Shown here in pieces: positions 18,936-28,101 of a stretch of DNA of 64,000 nt. The stretch comes from Rhizobium sp. 16-488-2b (lineage in GTDB: Bacteria > Pseudomonadota > Alphaproteobacteria > Rhizobiales > Rhizobiaceae): positions 186,001-250,000 of the forward strand of contig NZ_JAGHMF010000007.1 in assembly GCF_017741815.1 (NCBI RefSeq), read 5' to 3'. Position 1 is the first letter of the stretch; the number at the start of each line of letters is the position of its first letter. Position numbers and translations under genes: made by a program. A model generated the notes under the pieces. The model searched no databases. It was given only the letters and a program-made list of their open reading frames with translations, and had not been told where the DNA came from.

Positions 18936-18959
18936 GAGATCAAACCTTCTATAATCACA

Positions 18960-19649
18960 ATGACCATTCCTGAATATAACGGATCGCAAGATAATTCCAG
19001 AGTGAACGTTGTGAAAAATACAGAAAGTTCGAAACCTGAAACTCCCCGCAAGCGCGGCCGCCCACCTGCTTTCGACAGGGAGGTCGTTCTGGCGGCGGCG
19101 CGTGACGTCTTCTGGCAGCACGGCTACGATGGCTCATCGATCGCCGACCTGACGGCGTCGATGGGGATTACCCCCCAAAGTCTCTACGCGGCCTTCCGCT
19201 CAAAGGCTGATCTCTATCGCGAGACGCTCGATCAGTACCGTCGCATGCCACGGCAGGAGCCGGGCAACCCTTTGCAGGAAAAGATCGATACGGTAACGGC
19301 TTTCACGCGTTTCCTGCGGAACTCCGCATTCCTGTTCACGGCACCCGAACACCCCAAGGGCTGCATGATCTCGACGGCGGTGCTGAACTGCGCGGCGGAA
19401 AACGAGGACATCGCCTTTCACGTTTCATCCCTTCGGCTGCAGACGCTCGGCGCGTTCCAGGCGCGTATCGAGCGTGGGGTAGAGGAGGGCGATATGCGCG
19501 CCGACACCGACGCCGGCTCGCTTGCCCGTTTTCTCGGCGCCATGGTTCAGGGAATGTCGGTCCAGGCACGTGACGGTGCGGGCGCCGACGAACTCTTGGC
19601 AGCGGCTGATCACGCGATCAGCGAATTGAAACGCCACGGCATACGATGA
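18960..19649 (+). CDS. TetR/AcrR-family transcriptional regulator
   Basis: The product (up to 229 residues) carries the TetR helix-turn-helix at about residues 35-80: VVLAAARDVFWQHGYDGSSIADL, then MGITPQSLYAAFRSKADLYRETL. A basic stretch TPRKRGRPPAFDRE precedes it. The C-terminal ligand domain ends with a TetR_C-like helix. The start is uncertain: the ATG at 18960 leaves just 24 bases to the divergent hydrolase gene, while GTG codons at 19002 and 19011 would leave more room for a promoter and operator. It probably represses the adjacent hydrolase and itself. Confidence 0.88.
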   Translation: MTIPEYNGSQDNSRVNVVKNTESSKPETPRKRGRPPAFDREVVLAAARDVFWQHGYDGSSIADLTASMGITPQSLYAAFRSKADLYRETLDQYRRMPRQEPGNPLQEKIDTVTAFTRFLRNSAFLFTAPEHPKGCMISTAVLNCAAENEDIAFHVSSLRLQTLGAFQARIERGVEEGDMRADTDAGSLARFLGAMVQGMSVQARDGAGADELLAAADHAISELKRHGIR

Positions 19650-19652
19650 AAA

Positions 19653-19683
19653 AAGGCCCGGCGAGCAATGCGCGCCGGGCCTT
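19653..19683. terminator. Bidirectional terminator between tetR and the exported protein gene
   Basis: AAGGCCCGGCG and CGCCGGGCCTT form an 11-bp stem with a 9-base loop just after the tetR stop. An A-run on the left provides the T-tract for the minus-strand gene. Confidence 0.85.
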
Positions 19684-19704
19684 CCTGATTTCATGTCAAG
19701 GCGA

Positions 19705-20892
19705 TCAATCGTTCGCCGAAACCTTCACACCGAGCACCTGCGGCAGCGTGTTCGGTGCGCCCATGGCGGCACCCATGATCATCGGGAACGGCACGGGCTT
19801 GGCCGGAGCGGCGTTGACCGTCAGGCTCTTCGGGTCGTCGAGGAAGGTGTTGACGGCGGCCGATACGGCGTTCTGCAGTTCCGGGATGTTGAGCTGTGCC
19901 AGCATGATCGGCGCCATCGCCTTCAGCGAGTCGGCCATCTGCTTGCCAGACATGCCCTGCTGGCTGCCGGCGTAGTCGAGCGCGCGCTTGGTGATCGAGG
20001 CGTCGTCGAAGCGGATCTGGGCGCTTTCGAAGGACAGCTGCTGCAGTAGGCCAAGCATGGCAAGGCCGAAGGCCTGCTGGGCCTGGTCCTTGTTCTGGTT
20101 GGCTTCCGCCTGCTGGGCGGCTTCCTGCAGCGACTTCACGAAGGCGAGCGTATAGCCGTTGACCTTGAAGGCGAGGTTGAGCTTGCCGACATTGCTGAAG
20201 TCGAAGGCGAACTCGGACACGTCGATCGTGCCCGGTGCCAGATCCCAGGCGCCCTTCATGGTGATGTCACCATTGACCTGCTGCAGCGCTAGCTTCTCGA
20301 TCGCTTCCTTGCTCTGCGGATCGGCCGCCTTGCTGAGGTCAGCCTTGAGGCTCTTGAAGGCGCCGTCGAAATCGAAGCCGGACTCGTCTTCGCGCAGCGT
20401 CAGGTTCACATCGCTGCCGCCGAGCGAGAACACTTCGGCGCCGTCCTTGACGACCTTCAGCGGGCCGCTGTGGGCGCTCTCGTAGAGCAGCATGGAGGAG
20501 AGGCCTTCGCCCTTGGCATCGGCGGGGATGGAGATGCCGCCGAGCGTCAGCTCGGTCACGGTCAGCGTCGCGCCGTCATTGGTGGTGTTGATGTCGGGGA
20601 AGGCTGCTTCCTCGATGTAGTAGCCGCCGTCCTCGTCTTCCTCGACGCCCGAGAGCGTGATTTCGCCGATCGGCAGAGCACTGCCGTTGTTCGGCTTGAA
20701 GCTGGCGTTCTTCAGCGTCACGGTCTTGCCGTCGACATCGACGCCATCGGCCGCGAGCGTGCCGCCCTGCAGCGTGTAGGCGGCATTGATCTTCGTCAGC
20801 AGGTCCTGGCCATCGAGCGCGAAAGCGGAGCCGGCGAGAGAAAGGAATGCCACGCCCGAAAGCATGAGCCGTGTCGTCCGGTAAAATGTCAT
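19705..20892 (-). CDS. Exported protein of unknown function
   Basis: A 395-residue protein not recognised with confidence. A signal peptide (MTFYRTTRLMLSGVAFLSLAGSAFA) is followed by a repetitive beta-rich domain with alternating short strands (ADGVDVDGKTVTLKNASF, IGEITLSGVEE, LTVTELTLGGISIP). A helical stretch rich in Gln and Ala (about residues 255-285) and a C-terminal proline-rich tail follow. The layout resembles periplasmic or outer-membrane-linked proteins of rhizobia annotated only as hypothetical. It is transcribed alone between convergent tetR and divergent parC. A role in the cell envelope is a guess. Confidence 0.75.
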   Translation of the reverse strand: MTFYRTTRLMLSGVAFLSLAGSAFALDGQDLLTKINAAYTLQGGTLAADGVDVDGKTVTLKNASFKPNNGSALPIGEITLSGVEEDEDGGYYIEEAAFPDINTTNDGATLTVTELTLGGISIPADAKGEGLSSMLLYESAHSGPLKVVKDGAEVFSLGGSDVNLTLREDESGFDFDGAFKSLKADLSKAADPQSKEAIEKLALQQVNGDITMKGAWDLAPGTIDVSEFAFDFSNVGKLNLAFKVNGYTLAFVKSLQEAAQQAEANQNKDQAQQAFGLAMLGLLQQLSFESAQIRFDDASITKRALDYAGSQQGMSGKQMADSLKAMAPIMLAQLNIPELQNAVSAAVNTFLDDPKSLTVNAAPAKPVPFPMIMGAAMGAPNTLPQVLGVKVSAND

Positions 20893-21116
20893 GGGTGTTC
20901 CTCAGATCCAGGTGGGCGGTTGGCCATAATCTACGATGGATTTGTGCCGGTTTATATTTCGTGTTTTCTAAAATTATGTTGAAGGGATAAGCAAACAAAG
21001 TCCAAATTCGGGCAGAAAGGTTTTAGCGGTTGTTTTCTTTCTGTTCGGAGACTTCATCCACAGCCGCAATGCCCGGATTCCTTGCTCACATCAACCATCT
21101 CGGTTAGTCAGAAGGT

Positions 21117-23375
21117 ATGGGACAAGAGATTTTGCCGCCCTCTGGCGGAGACGATGACAGCATTCTTCCGATCGACCTGAAGGCGGCGCTCGAAGAGCGT
21201 TATCTCGCCTACGCGCTGTCGACCATCATGCACCGCGCGCTGCCCGACGTTCGCGATGGCCTGAAGCCGGTCCATCGCCGCATCATCCACGCGATGAGCG
21301 AGATGGGCATTCGCCCAAACTCGGCCTTCAAGAAATGCGCCCGTATCGTCGGTGACGTCATCGGTAAATTCCACCCGCACGGGGACCAGTCGGTCTACGA
21401 TGCGCTGGTCCGTCTCGCCCAGGATTTCTCGCAACGTTATCCTGTTGTCGACGGACAGGGGAACTTCGGCAACATCGATGGCGACAGCGCTGCTGCCTAT
21501 CGATACACCGAAGCCCGCATGACCGATGTCGCCGGGCTGCTGCTCGAGGGTGTCGACCAGGACGCCGTCGATTTCCGGCTGACCTATAACGAGGAAGACC
21601 AGGAGCCGACGGTTCTTCCCGGCGCCTTCCCGAACCTTCTCGCCAACGGCTCGTCGGGCATCGCCGTCGGCATGGCAACCTCGATCCCGTCGCACAACGC
21701 ACACGAACTGTGCGACGCGGCGCTGCATCTGATCAAGCATCCGGATGCGACGGTCGAGACGCTGGTGGAGCAGTTCATCCCCGGTCCGGATTTCCCGACC
21801 GGCGGCATCATCATCGACGACCGCCAGACGATCATCGATGCCTACAAGACCGGCCGCGGTGGCTTCCGCACGCGCGCCAAGTGGGAGACCGAGGATCTCG
21901 GCCGCGGCGGTTATCAGATCGTCATCACCGAAATTCCGTTCCAGGTGCAGAAGTCGCGCCTGATCGAGAAGATCGCCGAGCTCTTGATCGCCCGTAAGCT
22001 GCCACTGCTGGAAGACATTCGCGACGAGTCGGCCGAAGACGTCCGCGTCGTGCTGGTGCCGAAGAACCGCACCGTCGACCCGACCATCCTCATGGAATCC
22101 ATGTTCAAGCTGACGGAACTCGAAAGCCGTTTCCCGCTGAACATGAACGTTCTCTCCATGGGCCGCATCCCGCGCGTCATGGCACTGAACGAGGTCCTGA
22201 AGGAATGGCTGGACCACCGTCGCGATGTGCTTCAGCGCCGCTCGCGATTCCGCCTTGCCGCCATCGAGCGTCGCCTGGAAGTCCTGGGCGGCCTGCTGAT
22301 CGCCTACCTCAATATTGATGAGGTGATCCGTATCATCCGCGAGGAGGACGAGCCCAAGCCCGTCATGGTCGCGCGCTGGTCGCTGACGGAGATCCAGGTC
22401 GAAGCCATTCTCAACATGCGCCTGCGCTCCTTGCGCAAGCTGGAAGAATTCGAAATCCGCACCGAGTTCGACGCGCTGAGCAAGGAAAAGGCCGAGATTG
22501 AAGCGCTGCTCGCGTCCGAGGACAAGCAATGGCAGACCGTTGCCTGGGAAATCGGCGAGGTGAAGAAGAAGTTCGCCAAGGCGACCGAACTCGGCCGCCG
22601 CCGCACCCAATTCGCCGAAGCGCCTGATGCCGACGAGCAGGCGATCCAGCAGGCGATGATCGAGAAAGAGCCGATCACCGTCGTCGTCTCCGAAAAGGGC
22701 TGGATCCGTGCGCTGAAGGGCCACATCTCCGACACCACGACGCTGACCTTCAAGGAAGGCGACGCGCTGAGGATCGCGTTCCCGGCGCAGACGACGGACA
22801 AGATCCTTGTCATCACCACGGGCGGCAAGGCCTTCACGCTTGGCGGCGACAAGCTGCCGGGTGGTCGTGGCCATGGCGAACCGTTGCGCATCATGATCGA
22901 CATGGACAACGACCAGGACGTCTTGACGGCCTTCGTCCACGATCCGCAGCGCAAGCAGATGATCGTCTCGACGGCCGGCAACGGCTTCGTCGTCGCCGAG
23001 ACCGACATGGTTGCCAACACCCGCAAGGGCAAGCAGATCATGAACGTCTCCATGCCCGACGAAACCAAGCTGCTCGTGCCCGTCTCCGGCGACCACGTCG
23101 CCGTCGTCGGCGAGAACCGCAAGCTTCTCGTCTTCCCGCTCGATCAGGTTCCGGAGATGTCGCGCGGCAAGGGCGTTCGCCTGCAGCGCTACAAGGATGG
23201 CGGCATTTCCGACGTTCGCTGCTTCGCGATAGCGGATGGCCTCGTTTGGGAAGACAGCGCCGGCCGTACGTTCAGCAAGAACAAGGACGAGCTCGCCGAA
23301 TGGCTCGCCGACCGCGCATCCGCCGGCCGCACCGTTCCCAAGGGCTTCCCCCGCAGCGGCAAGTTCGCCGGCTGA
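21117..23375 (+). CDS. parC: DNA topoisomerase IV subunit A
   Basis: ParC is the breakage-reunion subunit that unlinks daughter chromosomes, acting with ParE. The 752-residue protein has the type IIA signature [20 protein letters not shown] near residue 30. The quinolone-pocket loop is [13 protein letters not shown], and the catalytic Tyr is in [10 protein letters not shown] (about residue 130). The C-terminal half has a coiled segment ([20 protein letters not shown]) and degenerate beta-pinwheel repeats. It resembles ParC rather than GyrA because the C-terminal GyrA box is not visible and the protein is short. At the position of Escherichia coli ParC Ser80 there is a Gln. Confidence 0.95.
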   Translation: MGQEILPPSGGDDDSILPIDLKAALEERYLAYALSTIMHRALPDVRDGLKPVHRRIIHAMSEMGIRPNSAFKKCARIVGDVIGKFHPHGDQSVYDALVRLAQDFSQRYPVVDGQGNFGNIDGDSAAAYRYTEARMTDVAGLLLEGVDQDAVDFRLTYNEEDQEPTVLPGAFPNLLANGSSGIAVGMATSIPSHNAHELCDAALHLIKHPDATVETLVEQFIPGPDFPTGGIIIDDRQTIIDAYKTGRGGFRTRAKWETEDLGRGGYQIVITEIPFQVQKSRLIEKIAELLIARKLPLLEDIRDESAEDVRVVLVPKNRTVDPTILMESMFKLTELESRFPLNMNVLSMGRIPRVMALNEVLKEWLDHRRDVLQRRSRFRLAAIERRLEVLGGLLIAYLNIDEVIRIIREEDEPKPVMVARWSLTEIQVEAILNMRLRSLRKLEEFEIRTEFDALSKEKAEIEALLASEDKQWQTVAWEIGEVKKKFAKATELGRRRTQFAEAPDADEQAIQQAMIEKEPITVVVSEKGWIRALKGHISDTTTLTFKEGDALRIAFPAQTTDKILVITTGGKAFTLGGDKLPGGRGHGEPLRIMIDMDNDQDVLTAFVHDPQRKQMIVSTAGNGFVVAETDMVANTRKGKQIMNVSMPDETKLLVPVSGDHVAVVGENRKLLVFPLDQVPEMSRGKGVRLQRYKDGGISDVRCFAIADGLVWEDSAGRTFSKNKDELAEWLADRASAGRTVPKGFPRSGKFAG

Positions 23376-23543
23376 AATATATCAGCGCCCCGCTCTTGGC
23401 GAGCGGGGCATTTGCTCTAGTTCTGTCCTGTAATCACAACATGGACAAACATCATTCCGAAGGCGGACGGAATGATCGTATGTGGCGCCTTCGTGGGGAG
23501 GCGGCATGTCCGATCATGGAGGTCCGATCACGGAGGAATGTTG

Positions 23544-24056
23544 ATGAGCGCCTGCAAGACCATTACGCTTTCAGTCGGCCACACCTACAATGCCTCGCCC
23601 TGCGAGGTTTATGACGCCTGGCTCAATCCCGAAATCGCCAAACGCTTCCTCTTCGCCACCGATGACGGCCGGGTGATCCGCGCCGATATCGAGCCGCGCG
23701 TCGGCGGCCATTTTCTCGTCATCGACAGACGGCCGACCGGTGACGCCGTTCATTATGGCGTATTTCTCGAAATGCGTCGGCCGCGCCTGATGGTGTTCTC
23801 GTTTTCGGTCGCCGAACACGATCACAATGCCGATCGCATCCGCGTCGAAATCGAGCCGCTGGGGGAGGGCACGCGCCTGACGCTGTCGCATGAAATGTGC
23901 GCGGAGTGGTCGGCCTTCGAAGAGCAGACGCATCGCGGGTGGACGCACGTGCTGAACGGGCTGGAGCGCGAGCTCGATGCGGCTCACACTGTCAAGCTGC
24001 CGGAGCTTGTTGCGTCGCAGGCTGTTTCCGAACCATCCAAAGCGAGTGCGCCATAA
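23544..24056 (+). CDS. SRPBCC/AHSA1-domain protein
   Basis: A 170-residue START-like (AHSA1) domain protein: ITLSVGHTYNASPCEVYDAWLNPEIAKRF, then a central GGHFLVIDRRP and a C-terminal helix RGWTHVLNGLERELD. Such proteins form a hydrophobic ligand cavity and are often next to ArsR regulators, but none is present here. The ATG at 23544 is preferred because GGAGGA ends six bases before it; the ATG at 23538 sits directly on the ribosome site. Its last 65 bases overlap the convergent transporter gene. Ligand and role are unknown. Confidence 0.8.
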   Translation: MSACKTITLSVGHTYNASPCEVYDAWLNPEIAKRFLFATDDGRVIRADIEPRVGGHFLVIDRRPTGDAVHYGVFLEMRRPRLMVFSFSVAEHDHNADRIRVEIEPLGEGTRLTLSHEMCAEWSAFEEQTHRGWTHVLNGLERELDAAHTVKLPELVASQAVSEPSKASAP

Positions 24057-24882
24057 TCGCGGTGACGAGGATGGAGCCGCCGATCAGCGTCATGACCGGC
24101 GGCGTTTCCGCGAAAATCAGCCAGATCCAGATCGGCGCGAGAATGGTCTCGAGCAGATAGAACATGCCGACCTCGGGTGCCGACAGATAGCGCGGCCCGC
24201 TGGCAAGGCACCAGAACGACACTGGCATCAGCACAGCACCGTTGAAGATGATCCAGGCGGGATGCTCGATCACGAGGCCTGCCGGCAAAGCGTTCGCGAG
24301 GCCAAGCGCGGCGGGAAAGGCTGCGGCAAGCAACGGCACGAAGCCCATGGCGCGACGCGATGCGCGCCCGACCGTAATCGCGCCCGCAAGCACCAGCGCC
24401 GTCAAAAGCGCCATCGCATCGCCGAAGCTGTGGCCGCCGGCCAGGCCGTCGCCAACAATCAGGCCGACACCGAAGATCATTACAGCCATTGTCACCAGCG
24501 TCGACAACGGTGGGCGCTCCTTCAGGAACAGCCAGGAAAGCAGCGCGCCGAACATCGGATTGAAGGCGACGATGAAGACCACGTTGGCGGTCGTCGTGTT
24601 AAACACCGCGAGCAGGAATGTTATGGTCGAGAGCCCATAGAGAAATCCCGCAAGAAGGCCCGCTCGACCGGGCACCATCGCCGGCCAGCTTCCCTTCATC
24701 CACCGTATTGCGCAAACGATCAGCAAAGTCACGGCAACCGTCGTGATGCTGCGCATGCCGACGATCGACCACATGTCGCCATGGGCGAGGCGCACGAGCG
24801 GAATGTCCATGGAGAGCGCAAGGCCGCCGATCGCCGTCAGCAGCAGGCCCTTCCGATGATCGGAAAGGGTAGGGAAACTCAT
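23992..24882 (-). CDS. EamA/DMT-family transporter
   Basis: A 296-residue protein with about ten hydrophobic helices in two EamA repeats: one from residue 12 (LLLTAIGGLALSMDIPLVRL) to the FNPMFGALLSWLFLKERPP segment, and the second from about residue 155 to the C-terminal MFYLLETILAPIWIWLIFAE. The 'PxxxxLLxxxFLxE' motif ends each half, as in drug/metabolite exporters. The substrate is unknown. It starts one base before the bpt stop codon region and so is likely cotranscribed with bpt. Its 3' end overlaps the convergent SRPBCC gene by 65 bases. Confidence 0.88.
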   Translation of the reverse strand: MSFPTLSDHRKGLLLTAIGGLALSMDIPLVRLAHGDMWSIVGMRSITTVAVTLLIVCAIRWMKGSWPAMVPGRAGLLAGFLYGLSTITFLLAVFNTTTANVVFIVAFNPMFGALLSWLFLKERPPLSTLVTMAVMIFGVGLIVGDGLAGGHSFGDAMALLTALVLAGAITVGRASRRAMGFVPLLAAAFPAALGLANALPAGLVIEHPAWIIFNGAVLMPVSFWCLASGPRYLSAPEVGMFYLLETILAPIWIWLIFAETPPVMTLIGGSILVTAIMAHSLWMVRKQPATQQAPAA

Positions 24883-25659
24883 TTAGGGCTGACTACCTTC
24901 GGGAAGGGATGTGGGGTCGAAGCGCTCCCAGCCGCGCGCGGTCAGGTGTTCCTGCGGCTGGTAGCGGGTCTTGTAGTCCATTTTCCGTGAGCCTTGAACC
25001 CAGTAGCCGAGATAGACATGCGGCAGGCCGAGCGCCTTTGTCCGTCTGATGTGATCGAGGATCATGAAGGTGCCGAGCGAGCGCTTGTCGAGATCGGGAT
25101 TGAAGTAGGAGTAGACCATCGAGAGCCCGTCGCTCATCGTGTCGGTCAGGGCCGCCGCAATCAGTTCGCCGCTCGGCCGCGTTTCCAGTCCGGAGCCTTC
25201 CACACGCCGGCGATACTCGATGATCTTGGTGTTGACGTGCGTATCCTCGACCATGATCGCATAATCGAGCACCGTCATGTCCGACATGCCGCCCTGCTGG
25301 TGGCGATAGTCGAGATAGCGGCGAAACAGCGAATATTGCTCGCTCGATGGCTGCGCCGGAAATTCTGTCGAGATGATATCGGAATTGGTGGCGATGACCC
25401 GCTTCATCGACTTGGTCGGCTCGAACTCGTCGGCGAGGATGCGGACCGAGACACAGGCACGGCAAGCCTCGCAGGCCGGGCGGTAGGCAATGTTCTGGGA
25501 GCGGCGAAATCCGCCTTGCGTCAGGATGTCATTCATCTCGGCGGCGCGTGGCCCGACCAGATGTGTAAAAACCTTTCGTTCCATCTCATGCGCAAGGTAA
25601 GGGCAGGCAGCCGGGGCCGTCAGATAAAACTGCGGAGATGGCGTGGTCTGCGTATTCAT
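24883..25659 (-). CDS. bpt: Leucyl-tRNA--protein transferase Bpt (N-end rule)
   Basis: Bpt attaches leucine to proteins with N-terminal Asp or Glu, marking them for ClpS/ClpAP degradation. The 258-residue protein has the N-terminal ATE-family block [24 protein letters not shown], the cysteine cluster [15 protein letters not shown], and a C-terminal GNAT-like domain with [22 protein letters not shown] and [17 protein letters not shown]. Length and motifs fit the bacterial Bpt branch of the arginyltransferase family. It is followed directly by the EamA transporter gene, with no gap. Confidence 0.93.
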   Translation of the reverse strand: MNTQTTPSPQFYLTAPAACPYLAHEMERKVFTHLVGPRAAEMNDILTQGGFRRSQNIAYRPACEACRACVSVRILADEFEPTKSMKRVIATNSDIISTEFPAQPSSEQYSLFRRYLDYRHQQGGMSDMTVLDYAIMVEDTHVNTKIIEYRRRVEGSGLETRPSGELIAAALTDTMSDGLSMVYSYFNPDLDKRSLGTFMILDHIRRTKALGLPHVYLGYWVQGSRKMDYKTRYQPQEHLTARGWERFDPTSLPEGSQP

Positions 25660-25783
25660 CTGCTGCTGAGATGTCCTTAGGTTGCATGCTGAAATGACAG
25701 CATGACTTAAGAAAAGAAAACGTCAACAGCGCGGCAGTGCGCCGCGCTTTGTGACTGATTATACTTTCGGATATTGGCCAAAA

Positions 25784-25808
25784 ATTTCCCCTCAAAAAGA
25801 GGGGAAAT
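25784..25808 (-). terminator. Rho-independent terminator of the hemB-RDD gene pair
   Basis: ATTTCCCCTC and GAGGGGAAAT form a perfect 10-bp stem with a five-base loop. On the minus strand it is followed by a run of T. It lies about 30 bases after the RDD gene stop. Confidence 0.85.
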
Positions 25809-25835
25809 CCGCTTATTTCAGAGACTTGATCAATC

Positions 25836-26294
25836 TCAGGCGGTTCTGACCGTCACCGTACCGACGAGAAAATCATGCAGCAGGCGGCTGCGTTCGGTGA
25901 ACAGGCCGACCAGCAGAATCAGCGGCGTGAGAACCGAGTTTAGGATCCAGAACAGCGCCAGGTGAACGATCGCCGTCAGGAAATCCATCTCCCGCCCATC
26001 GACGCGCACGATCGCAATCCCCATAGCCCGCATGCCAAGCGATGCCTGGCTCGAGCCGCCGACCGTAAAGCCGAAGTAAAGGCCCGCGACGATCACGAAC
26101 AGCGCCGGATAAAGAAAGAAACCGAGGCCGAGCGTGACGATCGACAGGAAGAACAGGATGACCGCCGCCGGAATGCAGAGCAGCAGAATGATCACATAAT
26201 CGAGGATGAACGCAAAAACGCGCCGGCTCAGCGTACCGCTATAGGCGCGCCAATCGTCAGGTGCGGCATAGAGCGGGTTCGGGTTGAGCGACAT
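25836..26294 (-). CDS. RDD-family small membrane protein
   Basis: A 152-residue protein with three to four membrane helices. The RDD pattern is visible as SRRVFAFILDYVIILLLCIP (Arg then Asp near the first helix) and a later ASLGMRAMGIAIVRVDG segment. The last helix pair contains FWILNSVLTPLILLVGLFTERSR, ending in LHDFLVGTVTVR. Function of the family is uncertain; some members are linked to ion transport. It lies 77 bases after hemB on the same strand and is closed by the terminator at 25784. Confidence 0.88.
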   Translation of the reverse strand: MSLNPNPLYAAPDDWRAYSGTLSRRVFAFILDYVIILLLCIPAAVILFFLSIVTLGLGFFLYPALFVIVAGLYFGFTVGGSSQASLGMRAMGIAIVRVDGREMDFLTAIVHLALFWILNSVLTPLILLVGLFTERSRLLHDFLVGTVTVRTA

Positions 26295-26371
26295 CGTTAC
26301 GGTCTCCTTTCGAGAGTGGCTACCGCTGATATGGTGACGCTCGCCCCGAATGCAATATTGACGCGAAGCGA

Positions 26372-27385
26372 TCAGCGCTTGGCGAGGATCTTGGCAACCT
26401 CGATGGAGAAATAGGTGAGGATGCCGTCGCAGCCGGCGCGCTTGAAGGCGAGCAGGGTCTCAAGCATCGCCTTTTCGCCATCGATCCAGCCGTTCATCGC
26501 CGCAGCTTTGATCTGCGAATATTCGCCCGACACCTGATAGGCGAAGGTCGGAAGGCCGAATGCTTCCTTCATCCGCCAGCAGATGTCGATATAGGGCAGG
26601 CCGGGCTTGACCATCAGCATGTCGGCGCCTTCCTCGACGTCGAGTGCCGCGTCGCGGATCGCCTCGGTGCCGTTGGCCGGGTCGATATAGTAGCTCTTCT
26701 TGTCGCCCTTCAGCAGCCCGCCCGTCGAGATCGCCTCGCGGTAAGGACCGTAAAAGGCGGAGGCGAACTTCGTCGCGTAGCTCATGATCCCGACATCCTG
26801 GTGCCCGGCGGCGTCAAGCGCACGGCGGATGGCGCCGATGCGGCCGTCCATCATTTCGGACGGCGAGATGATGTCGGAGCCGGCGTCGGCCTGCATCACG
26901 GCCGCGCGCGCCACCTGCTCCACCGTCTCGTCATTGACGATCTCGTTGCCGCGCAGGATGCCGTCATGGCCGTGGCTGGTGAACGGATCGAGCGCCACGT
27001 CGGTGATGACGCCGATATTCGGCACGGCCTTCTTGATGGCGGCCGTTGCCTGGTTGATCAGGTTGTTCGCTTCAAGGCTGTTTGAGCCGGTCTCGTCGCG
27101 CAGCGACATCTCGATATTCGGGAAGGTCGCGATAGCAGGAATGCCGAGATCTGCCGCTTCCTTGGTGGCTTCCACCAGCTTGTCGACGCTCATGCGGTTG
27201 ACACCCGGCATGGCGGGGATCGGCTCGACGATACCGGAACCCGGAACCACAAAGACCGGCCAGATCAGATCATCGACCGTAAGCCGGTTCTCTTGCACCA
27301 TCCGGCGCGTCCAGTCGGCCTTGCGGTTGCGCCGCATCCGGCGGTGGCCCGTGATTTCATCGACGAGGTGTGTCTTGTCCTGCAT
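26372..27385 (-). CDS. hemB: Delta-aminolevulinic acid dehydratase (porphobilinogen synthase), magnesium type
   Basis: HemB joins two 5-aminolevulinate molecules into porphobilinogen in heme synthesis. The 337-residue protein has the active-site lysines in MSYATKFASAFYGPYR and LMVKPGLPYIDI. At the metal site, where zinc enzymes have three Cys (DVCLCPYTSHGHCG), this one reads DVALDPFTSHGHDG, the Asp/Ala form of magnesium-dependent enzymes known from rhizobia. An in-frame TTG at 27412 would add nine residues; the ATG at 27385 with GGAACG upstream is preferred. The RDD gene follows. Confidence 0.96.
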   Translation of the reverse strand: MQDKTHLVDEITGHRRMRRNRKADWTRRMVQENRLTVDDLIWPVFVVPGSGIVEPIPAMPGVNRMSVDKLVEATKEAADLGIPAIATFPNIEMSLRDETGSNSLEANNLINQATAAIKKAVPNIGVITDVALDPFTSHGHDGILRGNEIVNDETVEQVARAAVMQADAGSDIISPSEMMDGRIGAIRRALDAAGHQDVGIMSYATKFASAFYGPYREAISTGGLLKGDKKSYYIDPANGTEAIRDAALDVEEGADMLMVKPGLPYIDICWRMKEAFGLPTFAYQVSGEYSQIKAAAMNGWIDGEKAMLETLLAFKRAGCDGILTYFSIEVAKILAKR

Positions 27386-27533
27386 GATCGTTCCAGCTCT
27401 TGGCAGTTCCAATTGTTGCTGCGCTCATTATCATGCCATCCGACAAATCCAAACCGGGCGAATGGCCGCAACCAATCAACAGCTTGCGATCAACCGCTGG
27501 CGAAGACGCCGCAGCGCTCCTATTGTCTGACGC

Positions 27534-27971
27534 ATGAACGCTGATTCTCCGACCATACCGAAAAGCACGCTCACCGGCGTTCTCTTTGTCCTGTTCCTGC
27601 GCCTGATCGCGATCTCGTGTTTCTGGTTCGGATTGCAGTATTGGGCGATGCTGGTCGGCTACTCGCTGATCGGCGCTGGGCGCTTCGATCTTTTGAGCCT
27701 GCCGTGGAAGGTGGCAAGCACCAGCCTTGCCGTCCTGTTCCCTGTGGCTGCCCTCGGGCTCTGGCTGGCTGTCTCCTGGGGACCCGTCATCTGGGTGCTC
27801 GCAGCCGGCGGCCAGATCATGATGTATGGCTTTCTTCCGGAGATTTTCGGAGCCAACAAACTCATCATTCTGCTGCATGCGGCGGTGGCCGTTATCTACG
27901 CTGTTTTCCGCTTTTTGCTCTGGCAGGAGAAGCGCCGGCGCCGGCAGCAGGTAAGCGTTGATTTACCCTGA
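27534..27971 (+). CDS. Small four-helix membrane protein, DUF6163-like
   Basis: A 145-residue integral membrane protein with four hydrophobic segments: around residues 15-35 (GVLFVLFLRLIAISCFWFGL), 60-80, 85-105 and 108-125 (ILLHAAVAVIYAVFRFLLW). A basic cytoplasmic tail KRRRRQQ follows. I associate it with the rhizobial family DUF6163, whose function is unknown. It is divergent from hemB, with about 150 bases between them, and precedes ldtR by 130 bases. Confidence 0.7.
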   Translation: MNADSPTIPKSTLTGVLFVLFLRLIAISCFWFGLQYWAMLVGYSLIGAGRFDLLSLPWKVASTSLAVLFPVAALGLWLAVSWGPVIWVLAAGGQIMMYGFLPEIFGANKLIILLHAAVAVIYAVFRFLLWQEKRRRRQQVSVDLP

Positions 27972-28101
27972 TACAACAGCGCGTTTTGGTAAGGCACTGT
28001 TAAGCCTGCAGTTTAAGTAGAATTTTATCTGTATTCGATAGGGTCTGTCTCAAGGCGGGAAGACAACCAACACCGCCAAACAAAACAGTGAGGCAGTCAT
28101 C

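Noticed and set aside
21384..21425. Gln in place of Ser at the quinolone-pocket position of ParC
   Set aside because: HPHGDQSxYD appears to be the normal form in alphaproteobacterial ParC, so it is not evidence of selected resistance.
21108..23096. Long minus-strand open frame opposite parC
   Set aside because: The same kind of shadow, with many His, Asp and Arg residues and no recognisable domain; parC is well supported on the plus strand.
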